From: an uncultured Alphaproteobacteria bacterium
Lineage (GTDB): Bacteria; Pseudomonadota; Alphaproteobacteria; Micavibrionales; CSBR16-224
Assembly (NCBI GenBank): GCA_950054485.1
Contig: CATLPD010000006.1
Location: 62,001 to 126,000 of the forward strand
Direction of reading: 5' to 3'
DNA length: 64,000 nt
Part shown: positions 44,187 through 53,775 of the stretch, piece after piece
Layout: every line of letters starts with the position of its first letter
How positions within the stretch are numbered: the first letter of the stretch is position 1
Made by a program: the position numbers and the translations under genes
Notes under the pieces: model-generated
The model's database searches: none
The model's input: only the letters and a program-made list of their open reading frames with translations
What the model was told of the DNA's origin: nothing

Positions 44187-44292
44187 GTGGTTTTGAAATC
44201 CCAAAAAATAGAACTATTTTATTTTTTATTAGATTTCTAGATTAAAAAAGGGCAGAATAAAAAGGTAAGGGGTTCACCCTTAGGGGAATATC

Positions 44293-45231
44293 ATGAATAA
44301 AAACGTTATTATTATTTTGGTCGGCGCGATCTTGACAGCGCTTGTTGTTGCTTTCAGTGTTCAAAGCATGCTTTCTTCCGATGGTTCGGATAATGGCCCG
44401 AATGTTGATCTTGTGGAAATCCTTGTCGCCTCGGAAAAGCTGACGCAGGGGGAAGTCATCAGTGAAAGCAAAGTACGTTGGCAGCAATGGCCGAAATCGG
44501 CTTTGATTAACGGTGTTTATCAGAAAACGGATGAAACTGTATTGGCGGAAATGTCTTTGATAGACAAGCCTGTCAGACGTTCGGTCGAAATGGGCGAGCC
44601 TATTTTATCTTCGGTTGTGCTGCTTCAGTCACAGGGTAATTTCCTTGCGGCAAATTTGCAGCCGGGCATGCTGGCCTATAGTATACCGGTTTCTGCGGCG
44701 TCTTCAGTTGGCGGTTTTGCCCGTCCCGGGGATCACGTGGATGTGATCCTGACATACGATGTGCGTGTGGATAGTAAACAAATGGAAGAAGCTAGCGCGC
44801 TTGTAAAGAAATACGCCAGTGAAACAATACTGAAAGGTATTCGTGTTATGGCTGTCGACCAGACGGCAAAAGAAGACGAGCGCGAAGCAAAGATCGGTAA
44901 GGTTGTGACATTGGAAGTCACGCCAGATGGTGCTGAAGTGTTGGCGCTTGCTCTGGAAATGGGCGATATCAGTTTGGCGTTGCGTCATCTTGGCGATATC
45001 AGAGATAGCGAAGAGCAATCGGTCGATAGTGTGCCGACGACGGACGTTAGAATTAGTAAAACCCTTCAAACCCTAAGAGGTCTTTCAACGGCTGTTGATA
45101 TGGCCCAGCAGGATATTGAAGGTGCAGCGACACAAAGTGGTGATTTAGAACCGCGAATGGGAACAAGAGCTGTTATTCGTGTTTATCAGGGCGGCCGCTC
45201 TGATACGATTACTGTCCCTTACGGTCAGTAA
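44293..45231 (+). CDS. cpaB: Tad pilus assembly protein CpaB/RcpC
   Basis: 312 residues. An N-terminal membrane anchor (VIIILVGAILTALVVAFSV) is followed by an SAF domain (VEILVASEKLTQGEVISES) and the family core AYSIPVSAASSVGGFARPGDHVDVIL. It acts in the periplasm next to the secretin, probably as a scaffold or peptidoglycan-binding stabiliser. First of a run of eight closely spaced plus-strand genes. Confidence 0.95.
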   Translation: MNKNVIIILVGAILTALVVAFSVQSMLSSDGSDNGPNVDLVEILVASEKLTQGEVISESKVRWQQWPKSALINGVYQKTDETVLAEMSLIDKPVRRSVEMGEPILSSVVLLQSQGNFLAANLQPGMLAYSIPVSAASSVGGFARPGDHVDVILTYDVRVDSKQMEEASALVKKYASETILKGIRVMAVDQTAKEDEREAKIGKVVTLEVTPDGAEVLALALEMGDISLALRHLGDIRDSEEQSVDSVPTTDVRISKTLQTLRGLSTAVDMAQQDIEGAATQSGDLEPRMGTRAVIRVYQGGRSDTITVPYGQ

Positions 45232-45264
45232 TTTTTAAACTTTTACATTGCGAGGTCTTTGCAA

Positions 45265-46674
45265 ATGGACTCTATGAAGAAATATGTGTTGGACGCAAAC
45301 CCACTGCTTATCATGTGGTTTTTTGTCATGCTGGTGTTTGCGTGTATAACGCTTTCATCTGCTTATGCGCAGTCAGCTTCTACATATAAAAAACTTGTCT
45401 ATTTGACATCGGGCAAGGCTGAAACTGTCGAATTGCCGATGCCGATCTCCGATCTTTTGGTTGCCAGCCCGCAGATTGCTGATGTGGGTGTTTTGCGTAC
45501 GAACCGTCTTTATATTGTCGGACGTAACGTTGGGGATACCAACGTTTTGGCTTTTGATGAAAGCGGTAATGTGTTGGCGGAAGTCTCCGTACATGTGCGT
45601 ATTGATGATCGCACCATTACAGATACTATCAGCAAGTTTTTCCCTGAGGAAGACATCCAGATCAAGACGGTTGGAGACAATATTGTTTTGACGGGTCGTG
45701 TCAGCACGCCTGCGGTTGCAAATCAGGTGCGCGATCTTGCCAGCCGTTTCCGTATCGATGACGAACAAGAGATTGTGGATTTAATGACCGTTGCCGGTGA
45801 GCAGCAGGTTATGTTGAAGGTCAAGATTATCGAGGCAAACCGCTCGCTTTTAAGAGAATTGGGTTTGACGGCTAACTTGTCATCTGATACAGGTGCGGCT
45901 ATTGGTAATAACGGTGTCGCCTTAGCGTCCAACTTGGGGCTGGGGCTGACGGCCGCGCAGCCATTTTCAGTGGGGACATTGTTCTTGACGGATAGCGGCA
46001 TCGGCCAGCTTAATGTGAATTTTCAGGCGCTGGAGCGCGACGGACTTATTAATACGTTGGCTGAGCCTAATCTTACGGCTATTTCTGGCGAAAGCGCAGG
46101 CTTCCTTGCAGGTGGTGAATTCCCTGTTCCTGTAGCTGCCGACGAGTATAACAGGATCACTGTTGAATTTAAGAAGTTCGGTGTGTCCCTTGATTTTCGT
46201 CCGCTCGTATTATCAAAACAGCGTATTAGCCTTCAGTTGGAGACAGAAGTCTCGGCTCTTGATCCGCAAAGTAACGTTACTTTAGGCGATGGAATTAATA
46301 TTCCAGGTCTGACAGTGCGTAGGGCTCGTACCACCGTAGAAATGTCGAGCGGTAGCAGCCTGATGATAGCGGGGCTGTTAAAGTCAGACACAACAAATGC
46401 CCTGAATGGTTTGCCAGGCGTCAGCAGCATCCCGGTCTTGGGGGATCTGTTTGAATCAAAATCTTTTGCCCGTGACGAGACTGAATTGGTGATTTTGGTA
46501 ACACCATATCTGGTGCAGACATTTGCAGAACCAGATGCTGATACGGTAGAGGCAGACGCAGCTGTGCAGCGCCCATTGGACAAGCGCCTGTTTGCGACAC
46601 TCAGCCGCGTGTACGGAGATAATGTTCCGGAGGAAGTCAAAAATGGACCGGAATTCGGATATATCATTGAATAA
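45265..46674 (+). CDS. cpaC: Tad pilus outer-membrane secretin CpaC/RcpA
   Basis: 469 residues with the ATG at 45265 (GAGG at 45252-45255). A signal sequence ends near SAYAQS, followed by the pilus N-terminal domain (LPMPISDLLVASPQIADV), a BON-like domain (VLTGRVSTPAVANQVRDLA) and the secretin core (FLAGGEFPVPVA, GVSLDFRPLV, SSLMIAGLL, LGDLFESKSF, ELVILVTPYLV). It forms the outer-membrane pore of the Flp pilus. Confidence 0.96.
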   Translation: MDSMKKYVLDANPLLIMWFFVMLVFACITLSSAYAQSASTYKKLVYLTSGKAETVELPMPISDLLVASPQIADVGVLRTNRLYIVGRNVGDTNVLAFDESGNVLAEVSVHVRIDDRTITDTISKFFPEEDIQIKTVGDNIVLTGRVSTPAVANQVRDLASRFRIDDEQEIVDLMTVAGEQQVMLKVKIIEANRSLLRELGLTANLSSDTGAAIGNNGVALASNLGLGLTAAQPFSVGTLFLTDSGIGQLNVNFQALERDGLINTLAEPNLTAISGESAGFLAGGEFPVPVAADEYNRITVEFKKFGVSLDFRPLVLSKQRISLQLETEVSALDPQSNVTLGDGINIPGLTVRRARTTVEMSSGSSLMIAGLLKSDTTNALNGLPGVSSIPVLGDLFESKSFARDETELVILVTPYLVQTFAEPDADTVEADAAVQRPLDKRLFATLSRVYGDNVPEEVKNGPEFGYIIE

Positions 46675-46689
46675 AAAGGCAGGTTTTAA

Positions 46690-47337
46690 ATGAAAATTAA
46701 GCAGTCAGGCAATATCATTATAGTCTTGGGTATTGTTTTGGGTCTTGGGGCCTGCACGATGACAACGCCTTCACAGTATGAAGTCGATAGACTGTCTATT
46801 CAGGAAGGGTACATGACCAGTACAATTGTACGCGATCAGATTAATAACGCCTATTGGGGCAAGATCGCTGATGATTATATGCGTAATTCCAGCGGACCTG
46901 TAAATATTTACGTTTCGTACCCTGCGGGTGTTGCCGGTGAAAATGTGAAGGCAGATCGACTTGTAAGACAGTACCAAGCGGCACTGGTAGGTAAAGGGAT
47001 TGAAGATGTTAACACGGCAATCGTTCCGATCGATAACATGGATTTGTCAGAGCAAGTGATTGTTTCATTTAAGAGCATGCGTGCTGAACTGCCTGAAGAT
47101 TGTCCGAAGCTGACAGGATCCTACGGTAGCGAAAGCCTGTACGATATGCGTGATTATAAACTGGGTTGTGAGAATATGCGCTATACAGCAAAGATGGTCA
47201 GCGATCCAACAGACTTGCTTGGTAAAAGTATTACGCGTGATGCAGACTCTAGACGCGCAGGTAGTGTTGTGGAGCGTTACAGAACGGGTGAGGAGTTTGA
47301 GCAGCTTGAAAGTTCTGCTGCCAGCGAAGTTGATTAA
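46690..47337 (+). CDS. cpaD: Tad pilus lipoprotein CpaD
   Basis: 215 residues. Lipobox LGAC (IVLGIVLGLGACTMTT). The family is a small outer-membrane lipoprotein that likely pilots or stabilises the secretin. The CPKLTGSYGSESLYDMRDYKLGCE segment, a pair of Cys around an N-x-x-x-G-C-x-x-Q-like region, is characteristic in position. Located between cpaC and cpaE as in Caulobacter. Confidence 0.9.
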   Translation: MKIKQSGNIIIVLGIVLGLGACTMTTPSQYEVDRLSIQEGYMTSTIVRDQINNAYWGKIADDYMRNSSGPVNIYVSYPAGVAGENVKADRLVRQYQAALVGKGIEDVNTAIVPIDNMDLSEQVIVSFKSMRAELPEDCPKLTGSYGSESLYDMRDYKLGCENMRYTAKMVSDPTDLLGKSITRDADSRRAGSVVERYRTGEEFEQLESSAASEVD

Positions 47338-47348
47338 CAGGATTTGAT

Positions 47349-48590
47349 ATGAGTGAAAATTTAACAGATGTTTTGTTGCCGAGTGCCCGGGTAGATGTGT
47401 TTGCTTTCAAAGCGGACACGCAAAAGACATTTGAAAAGCTAAAAGACGACTGGCGTTTCGCGCGTGTTGTTTTGGATGTTAAAAAAGCATCGATAGAAGA
47501 TGCAATCGAAAAATATAAAGAATATAGCTCGCCTGATCTTGTTATTTTGGGCACCGACGATATCAGCGAACAATTTATCGACAAATTGGGTGAACTGGCT
47601 GTCCATTGCGAGGAAGGCACCGAAGCCGTCATCATAGGACCTGAAAATGACGTTCAATTATATCGCCGCCTTGTTGGTATGGGCGTACGTGATTACCTTG
47701 TTCGACCTGTTAAAGAAGATGATGTCGTTAATATTGTTGCCAAAGCCCTATTCGATAAAATGGGTATTTCCGAAAGCCGTGTGATCGCGGTTATCGGGGC
47801 CAAGGGCGGTGTAGGTTCGACATCTGTTGCACAAAGCCTTGCATGGACAATATCCGAAAAGCTGGATTTGAAAACCATGTTAATGGATGCAGCGGGTGGG
47901 TGGTCCACCTTGAATGTTGCTTTGGGTGTTGATACCGGGGCAGGTCTTCCGGAATGTCTTAAAACAGCATCAGAAGGTTCTGACGATGATCTGCAGCGTA
48001 TGTATACCGAAGGTGGTAAGAATTTGACAGTCTTTGCCTGTGGCGGTGACGATCTGATGGAATATTCGGCAGATGGTGATTTGTACGAGAAAGCCGTTAA
48101 CCGCATCATGAAGACGTTTCCTGTTGTTGTCGTCGATCTGTCAAATGCGCCCTCGGATGTCAGATACAGAATGATCGACCGTGCGCATGAAATTGTTGTG
48201 GTTACAACGCCTGCATTAACATCGCTACGTCTTGCACGTACGGTTCTAAACGATATCAAAGCGCGTAGGGGAGAGAATAAAACCTCGATTGATCTGGTTT
48301 TAAACATGAAGGGCATGTTCGGTAAAAAGGAAATCGGTGACAAGGATATAGAGGGCGCGCTTGAACACAAACCGCAGGCAGTTGTCAGCTACGCAGCTGA
48401 CGTATTTAACGAGGCTGAAAGCAGCGGAAAGCCCGTCAGTGAAGTCAAAGGTGGCGCTGAAGTTGCTGATAGCCTTGAAAAACTGGCTATTAAAGTTTCA
48501 GGATTTAAAGGTGAATTAGGCCTGAAAAATGAAGAGAAAGATGAAAAGCTTTTAAACAAGCTTTTGTCGAATTTGAAAAAGAAGGAATAG
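47349..48590 (+). CDS. cpaE: Tad pilus localisation ATPase CpaE/TadZ
   Basis: 413 residues. An N-terminal pseudo-receiver domain (about 1-135) is followed by a MinD/ParA-like ATPase with the deviant Walker A AKGGVGSTSVAQSL. These proteins place the pilus machine at a cell pole. The C-terminal tail is Lys/Glu-rich. Eleven bases after cpaD. Confidence 0.94.
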   Translation: MSENLTDVLLPSARVDVFAFKADTQKTFEKLKDDWRFARVVLDVKKASIEDAIEKYKEYSSPDLVILGTDDISEQFIDKLGELAVHCEEGTEAVIIGPENDVQLYRRLVGMGVRDYLVRPVKEDDVVNIVAKALFDKMGISESRVIAVIGAKGGVGSTSVAQSLAWTISEKLDLKTMLMDAAGGWSTLNVALGVDTGAGLPECLKTASEGSDDDLQRMYTEGGKNLTVFACGGDDLMEYSADGDLYEKAVNRIMKTFPVVVVDLSNAPSDVRYRMIDRAHEIVVVTTPALTSLRLARTVLNDIKARRGENKTSIDLVLNMKGMFGKKEIGDKDIEGALEHKPQAVVSYAADVFNEAESSGKPVSEVKGGAEVADSLEKLAIKVSGFKGELGLKNEEKDEKLLNKLLSNLKKKE

Positions 48591-48602
48591 TGGGTATGGG
48601 CT

Positions 48603-50168
48603 GTGTTTGGTAAAAAAGGATCAGACGATACAGAAGATAAAAAGAAAAAACCTTCTCCTCCCAAAAAGGAGGAGGAAAAGAAACTTGTAGAAGACAAAAA
48701 GTCGGAGCCTAAAAAGAAAGAGGATATTCCGCCGCCGCCCAAAAAGAAAAAACAACCGGCTGCTTATACCGAAGATAAAACCCCTGAAAAAGAAGCAGAC
48801 GCAAAAGAAGATAAGTCCTCGTCAAAGGGGGAACTTAAAAAGATCGAAGCACCTGATCTGCCCGATGAGGAAATGGCCAGTGCTGTTCCATCAAAAAATT
48901 CACGCATAGAACGCGCCCGCAAACGCATTTGGTCAGATTTACGCGAAGGTATAGATCTGAAGTCATTGGCGCGCATGGATGCAGAGGCTGCGCGCGATGA
49001 AATTTTGGGAGCCGTCACTGAAATCGGTCAATTCAGATCACTTGATCTAACAAAAGCCGAGCTGGCCCAGGTCGCAAAAGAGGCCGCAGATGACATGCTG
49101 GGCTTTGGTCCGCTGGAAGAGCTTTTGGAGATGGAAGGCATCGCTGATATTATGATCAACGGTCCGAAAGTCATCTATATTGAATTGAATGGTAAAATTC
49201 AGCGTGCCGAAATCGAATTTCGTGATGACCAGCATCTCTTAACAATCTGTCAGCGAATTGTTGGGGTGATTGGGCGCCGTGTTGATGAATCCTCACCGAT
49301 TTGTGATGCGCGTTTACCTGACGGATCGCGCGTTAATGTTATTATCCCGCCGCTGGCTGTTGACGGTGCGGCGATGACCATTCGTAAATTTACCAAGGAA
49401 AAACTGACCCTTGATAAGTTGATCGGTTTTGGGTCTATGACGCCGACCTGCGCCGAGATGCTGAAAATTGTTGGCGCTTGCCGCGCCAATATTCTGGTTT
49501 CGGGTGGTACGGGTTCCGGTAAAACCACTATGCTGAACTGTTTGACGCGCTATATTAATTTGGGCGAGCGTATTATTACCTGTGAAGATGCCTGTGAATT
49601 GCAATTGCAGCAGCCGCACGTCGTGCGTTTGGAAACGCGTCCCCCGAACCTGGAGGGAACTGGTGAGGTTACTATGCGTGATCTTGTGAAAAACTGTCTG
49701 CGTATGCGTCCCGACCGCATTATTGTGGGTGAGGTTCGCGGGCCCGAGGCCTTTGACCTTTTGCAGGCGATGAACACAGGTCACGATGGATCAATGGGAA
49801 CGGTTCATGCGAACAACCCGCGCGAGGCTGTATCGCGTATGGAAAACATGATTGCAATGGGCGGGTTGAACCTGCCTGTTGAAGCGGTGCGTGAACAGAT
49901 TGCATCGGCTGTGAATGTTGTTGTTCAGGTTCAACGCTTGCGTGATGGGTCGCGTAAAGTAACCCATATCACTGAAATTACCGGTATGGAAGGCGAGGTC
50001 GTCACCATGCAGGATCTTTTCCGTTTTGAATATGAGGGCGAGGATGAATTCGGCCGCATTATCGGTACACAAAGATCATCGGGTCTGCGTCCAAAACTTT
50101 ACGACCGCGCACGCGAGTATGGTTTAGAGAAACAATTGCTGGACGCTATGGAAGAAGCATACAATTAA
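48603..50168 (+). CDS. cpaF: Tad pilus motor ATPase CpaF/TadA
   Basis: 521 residues from a GTG; the frame is closed upstream at the cpaE stop, so this is the only start. The first 75 residues are very Lys/Pro/Glu-rich and probably disordered. The type II/IV secretion ATPase core has Walker [11 protein letters not shown], Walker [13 protein letters not shown] and His box [14 protein letters not shown]. It powers pilus assembly, and in Tad systems the same ATPase can also drive retraction. Confidence 0.96.
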   Translation: MFGKKGSDDTEDKKKKPSPPKKEEEKKLVEDKKSEPKKKEDIPPPPKKKKQPAAYTEDKTPEKEADAKEDKSSSKGELKKIEAPDLPDEEMASAVPSKNSRIERARKRIWSDLREGIDLKSLARMDAEAARDEILGAVTEIGQFRSLDLTKAELAQVAKEAADDMLGFGPLEELLEMEGIADIMINGPKVIYIELNGKIQRAEIEFRDDQHLLTICQRIVGVIGRRVDESSPICDARLPDGSRVNVIIPPLAVDGAAMTIRKFTKEKLTLDKLIGFGSMTPTCAEMLKIVGACRANILVSGGTGSGKTTMLNCLTRYINLGERIITCEDACELQLQQPHVVRLETRPPNLEGTGEVTMRDLVKNCLRMRPDRIIVGEVRGPEAFDLLQAMNTGHDGSMGTVHANNPREAVSRMENMIAMGGLNLPVEAVREQIASAVNVVVQVQRLRDGSRKVTHITEITGMEGEVVTMQDLFRFEYEGEDEFGRIIGTQRSSGLRPKLYDRAREYGLEKQLLDAMEEAYN

Positions 50169-50186
50169 TTGGGATAAAGCTGGCTT

Positions 50187-51173
50187 ATGAACGTTATGGT
50201 GACCATTGGTTTAGCCCTTGTTTTTCTGCTCTTAGCGGGCGGAACAGCACTTGCCCTGATGCTGAATGCACAAAAACAAAGACGCGATAAAAACCTTCAA
50301 ATCATTACAGGCGGCAGCCACGATCAGAAAAATTCAAAAGACCTGAAAACCAAGCAGGTCATGAAAAAGCGCGAGGAAATCGCAAAAAAGCTTAAGGAAG
50401 TCGGAGAAGAAAAGAAAAAGGCCAGTAAAAAGCCAACTGTCAAAGAGCTATGGCGTCAGGCCGGTTTTGAAGGCGATGTCAAAAACTTCTGGGTCGGCTC
50501 GGTTGTCTTTGGCACTATCTTTTCATTATTGATTTTTATGACCGGTATACCTGTTTTGGCAAAACTGTTTTTTGTATTTGTCGGCTATTTGGGAATACCG
50601 CGATTTTTTTTGAAATGGAAATCCGGAAAAAGGCAGAAAAAATTTCTTGAGGATTTTGCAGATGCGCTTGAGGCTATGATCCGACTGTTACAGGCCGGTA
50701 TGCCGGTATCCGAGGCGATTGCGATGGTCGCGCGCGAATATGAAGGCCCGGTCGGCAGCGAGATGCGACACATATACGATGACCAGAAAATCGGTATTCC
50801 ACTAGGTGAGGCGGCAGAAAGATGTTCAAGACGTATGCCTATTACCGAAGTGAAGATGTTCGCAACAGCTATTCAAATTCAGTCAGAAACAGGTAGTAGC
50901 CTGAGTGAGGTTCTGGGGAACCTAGCCTCCGTTATTCGTGCGCGTTTCCGTTTAAAGCGTAAGGTCAAGGCACTATCATCCGAGGCCAAGGCATCCGCCG
51001 GTATTATTGCCGCGCTGCCGTTGCTGGTGACCTTCGGCCTTTATATGGTCAACGAAGAATACATCATGCTGCTATTTACGGAGCCCACAGGTAAGCTTTT
51101 GGCATCAGGCGCCGTTTTCTGGATGTTGTGCGGTATTATTGTAATGCGTCAAATGATTAACTTTAAGGTTTAA
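50187..51173 (+). CDS. tadB: Tad pilus inner-membrane platform protein TadB
   Basis: 328 residues. An N-terminal hydrophobic helix, a Lys-rich cytoplasmic segment, then membrane helices flanking a GspF domain (FADALEAMIRLLQAGMPVSEAI; PLGEAAERCSRRMP; IQSETGSSLSEVLGNLA). Forms the inner-membrane platform with TadC. Its stop is one base before the tadC start. Confidence 0.94.
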   Translation: MNVMVTIGLALVFLLLAGGTALALMLNAQKQRRDKNLQIITGGSHDQKNSKDLKTKQVMKKREEIAKKLKEVGEEKKKASKKPTVKELWRQAGFEGDVKNFWVGSVVFGTIFSLLIFMTGIPVLAKLFFVFVGYLGIPRFFLKWKSGKRQKKFLEDFADALEAMIRLLQAGMPVSEAIAMVAREYEGPVGSEMRHIYDDQKIGIPLGEAAERCSRRMPITEVKMFATAIQIQSETGSSLSEVLGNLASVIRARFRLKRKVKALSSEAKASAGIIAALPLLVTFGLYMVNEEYIMLLFTEPTGKLLASGAVFWMLCGIIVMRQMINFKV

Positions 51174-51174
51174 G

Positions 51175-52116
51175 ATGTTTGGTATTTCTTCAGATCTTCT
51201 GATTACTGTTTTCAGCGCTTTGCTTGCGGCGGCAACGGTTATTATTATTGCTCTGCCACTTATTCAGCGTAGCGAGAAGAAAGAAAAATATCGCGCCGTC
51301 ATCGAGAAGAAAAGAAAAGATTTGTTTCAACAGACCAGAGACGAAGTTGAAAAGCGTGGTTCTGTTTCTTTAAAGCCGAAATCGGCGACGCAATCCCTGA
51401 CAGCCATGTATCAGCTTCAGAAAATTGCAGGTGATGCCAGTATCAAGGCACGCAATTTGCTGCTAGCGGCGGGTATACGCAACCCCAAGGCGCCGCTTTA
51501 TTATTTGGCCGCACGTATTATTGTTCCGATTATATTGACCGCCATTGCTTCAATGTTCCTATTCAATGCTGAACTTGACATGGAAAGGTCGACAACCTTT
51601 ATAATTTTGGGATTAACGGCCGTTTTTGGTTTTTTCCTGCCCCGTATTTTGATTAAGAACACGGCCGATAAACGCCAGATGGAAATCAACCTGTCGTTTC
51701 CGGACTCCCTTGATATGATGCTTATTTGTGTCCAGGGCGGGATCGGCATCGAGGCTGCGATTAACAAGATTGCTGACAATGTTGCAGAACATTCCGAGGT
51801 TCTGGCCGAAGAACTGGGCCTATTAAGCGCTGAATTAGGGATGCTGAATGACCGCAAGGCGGCCTTTATGGGCTTTGCCACCCGTGCCGGCAGTGGTGCT
51901 GCCCGTTCTTTTGCGACGGCTATGCTACAGGCTGAACAATACGGTACGTCTGTTACCAAGGCGATGCGTGTACTGGCGGATGAATCGCGTGACGCGCGTA
52001 TGGCTGAGGCTGAACGCAAAGCGGCGTCATTACCACCAAAGCTGACAGTGCCAATGATCCTGTTTTTCTTGCCCGCCTTGTTCGTGACAATTCTGGGCCC
52101 AGCCTTTTTGCAATAG
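51175..52116 (+). CDS. tadC: Tad pilus inner-membrane platform protein TadC
   Basis: 313 residues, the second GspF-domain platform subunit (FPDSLDMMLICVQGGIGIEAAI; LQAEQYGTSVTKAMRVLADESR) with about four membrane helices, the last near MILFFLPALFVTILGPAF. One base after tadB. Last plus-strand gene of the pilus run. No tadE, tadF or tadG follows in this window. Confidence 0.94.
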   Translation: MFGISSDLLITVFSALLAAATVIIIALPLIQRSEKKEKYRAVIEKKRKDLFQQTRDEVEKRGSVSLKPKSATQSLTAMYQLQKIAGDASIKARNLLLAAGIRNPKAPLYYLAARIIVPIILTAIASMFLFNAELDMERSTTFIILGLTAVFGFFLPRILIKNTADKRQMEINLSFPDSLDMMLICVQGGIGIEAAINKIADNVAEHSEVLAEELGLLSAELGMLNDRKAAFMGFATRAGSGAARSFATAMLQAEQYGTSVTKAMRVLADESRDARMAEAERKAASLPPKLTVPMILFFLPALFVTILGPAFLQ

Positions 52117-52152
52117 GCATTTCAATTTGATTTTTTTAAGAAGAGTACAGAC

Positions 52153-52917
52153 CTATTTTAAGGCTGTAGGCGCGCTGCGTCCTGAGACAGAACTTTTTAG
52201 ATCTGATACCAGATCAATATTGGCAGCAACCTTTTGATTAGAAGGCTCCAGCACCAGTGCTTGTCTTAAGGTTGTAAGGGCCTCGTCAAAATAGCCCTGG
52301 TGGGCCAGATTCAAACCTAAATTGTTCATCGGGTTTACGGCATTACCAACCCATATTTCAATAGACTCACGGTAATAGGGTTCTGCCTGTTCATGCATGC
52401 CGCGTGCATCCAATGATATGCCAATCAGGTTGTGGGCTTGTGGTGCCAATTCCATACCCTCGGGGGTGCGCAATAATTCCTGCAAAAGCATTTCTGCGCG
52501 TTCATACCGCCCGACAGCGAGTGTAGAAGCAGCATATTCCAAAAGAATGTCGGGATTTTCTGCGGTTATATATGTACCGTCTTTCTTTTCCTTTATGTCG
52601 ATATATGGAGCCAAGACAATAATGGCACGATCAGGGTTGTCCATTTGGCGCAGAACCTGAGCAAAGGCCAGAGCCGTATCCGGGTTGCGGGCATCATTCT
52701 GGTAAAGTTTTTGATAATGATGAAACGCTTCGGTTATATTTCCATCGCGTGCAGCCTGCTTTGCGGCAGAGTCGAGGCGATCATTTGTAGTTTGCGAAAA
52801 TCCGTTTAGATTGGCCGCTGAATAATCCATTTCCTGTTTCATAACTGCAGGTTCACAGGCTGCCAAGCTGATAGCAGCCAGTACACATGTCGTAGTATAT
52901 AGGAATTTATTCTTCAT
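52153..52917 (-). CDS. tadD: TadD-like TPR lipoprotein
   Basis: 254 residues. Lipobox LAAC (VLAAISLAACEPA). Four or more tetratricopeptide units (AFHHYQKLYQNDARNPDTALAFAQVLRQ; NNLGLNLAHQGYFDEALTTLRQALVLEP, cited for pattern), as in TadD, the periplasmic pilotin-like Tad component. Opposite strand to the pilus run and 3 bases downstream of the next gene, with which it forms a two-gene unit. Confidence 0.85.
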   Translation of the reverse strand: MKNKFLYTTTCVLAAISLAACEPAVMKQEMDYSAANLNGFSQTTNDRLDSAAKQAARDGNITEAFHHYQKLYQNDARNPDTALAFAQVLRQMDNPDRAIIVLAPYIDIKEKKDGTYITAENPDILLEYAASTLAVGRYERAEMLLQELLRTPEGMELAPQAHNLIGISLDARGMHEQAEPYYRESIEIWVGNAVNPMNNLGLNLAHQGYFDEALTTLRQALVLEPSNQKVAANIDLVSDLKSSVSGRSAPTALK

Positions 52918-52920
52918 GAT

Positions 52921-53532
52921 TTATTCCTCACCCTCTTGAGATGTGACCTGTGGAGTGGGGTAGGCACCCGGTACAGGTTGATAAGAATCTTCTGATGTCG
53001 GGCCAAGTGAGGATACCGGCGCAAAACCCGATGTATTGTCACGTAATGACTTTACCTCGTAACAACCGTCCGGGCAGAAGTATATGTCTTCGTTCACGCA
53101 GCCGTTCTCAGAACAATAACGCGTAAGACGGACGTAATTTTCACCACGCTGTGTAACAACAACCTCGCGCTTGTAAACAACTTGTCCGGCCTTGTCGATA
53201 ATTGTGATATTTGTCACGCCGGGTTGGGCGGGGCGCAATACGACGCGTCTTGAATTCTCGACAATGAGTTCAACGGGTGCGGGGTCCGATACCATTATTG
53301 TACCGATGTCGCTGTTCAATGTTATGATCTCGATCATATTCTGGCGTAATGTTAACGGCTCGGATATAAGCGCGTTTTTATCAGCAATGAGAGCTGTGGC
53401 ATTCGCATCATTTGCGTATAGGACCTGACCATCATTTGAGCTGAAGGACTCACCGGAAATCGCAGGCGTAGCGGTAAAAGATAAAACCGAAATCGTAGCT
53501 GCGATAAAAAAGAATTTATTAAGCTTTGTCAT
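52921..53532 (-). CDS. Secreted pilus N-terminal (CpaC-N-like) domain protein
   Basis: 203 residues from the ATG at 53532 with GGGAG upstream; a longer frame to 53643 has no signal peptide at its start. Signal peptide (FFIAATISVLSFTATPAISG), then a domain like the N terminus of CpaC (IIMV-type strand, VSDPAPVELIVENSRRVVLRPAQPGVTNITII). It has no secretin core. Four Cys follow (YCSENGCVNEDIYFCPDGC), then a Pro-rich tail. A stand-alone secretin accessory is inferred from the fold match and location. Confidence 0.82.
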   Translation of the reverse strand: MTKLNKFFFIAATISVLSFTATPAISGESFSSNDGQVLYANDANATALIADKNALISEPLTLRQNMIEIITLNSDIGTIMVSDPAPVELIVENSRRVVLRPAQPGVTNITIIDKAGQVVYKREVVVTQRGENYVRLTRYCSENGCVNEDIYFCPDGCYEVKSLRDNTSGFAPVSSLGPTSEDSYQPVPGAYPTPQVTSQEGEE

Positions 53533-53636
53533 GTATTCTGAACTCCCTGAACTTAATGATGCCTCAAACGTAGGTAATGTGCAAACAGTTTTGAGAAAGT
53601 TTATTTTGTTTCTTGGGAATAGTTTTAACATAACAC

Positions 53637-53665
53637 TTGACAAAACTTTCCGTATTATGTATTCT
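53637..53665 (+). promoter_or_regulatory. Candidate promoter for the giant adhesin
   Basis: TTGACA (53637-53642), 17 bases, TATTCT (53660-53665), leaving a 110-base leader before the adhesin ATG at 53776. It lies in the divergent gap between the adhesin and the minus-strand pilus accessory genes. Confidence 0.5.
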
Positions 53666-53775
53666 GATGCGGACTCTGTATTAATAATGTGATATTGCGA
53701 TTCTTTTTATAGAATTTTTACGGGGATAGCTTATAAAGGCACTCAAGATCGCGATAGAGGGAAAGGAACAAATAA

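Noticed and set aside
47693-48370. 225-codon minus-strand ORF over cpaE
   Set aside because: Antisense shadow of a clearly recognised gene, with no ribosome-binding site and no recognisable motif.
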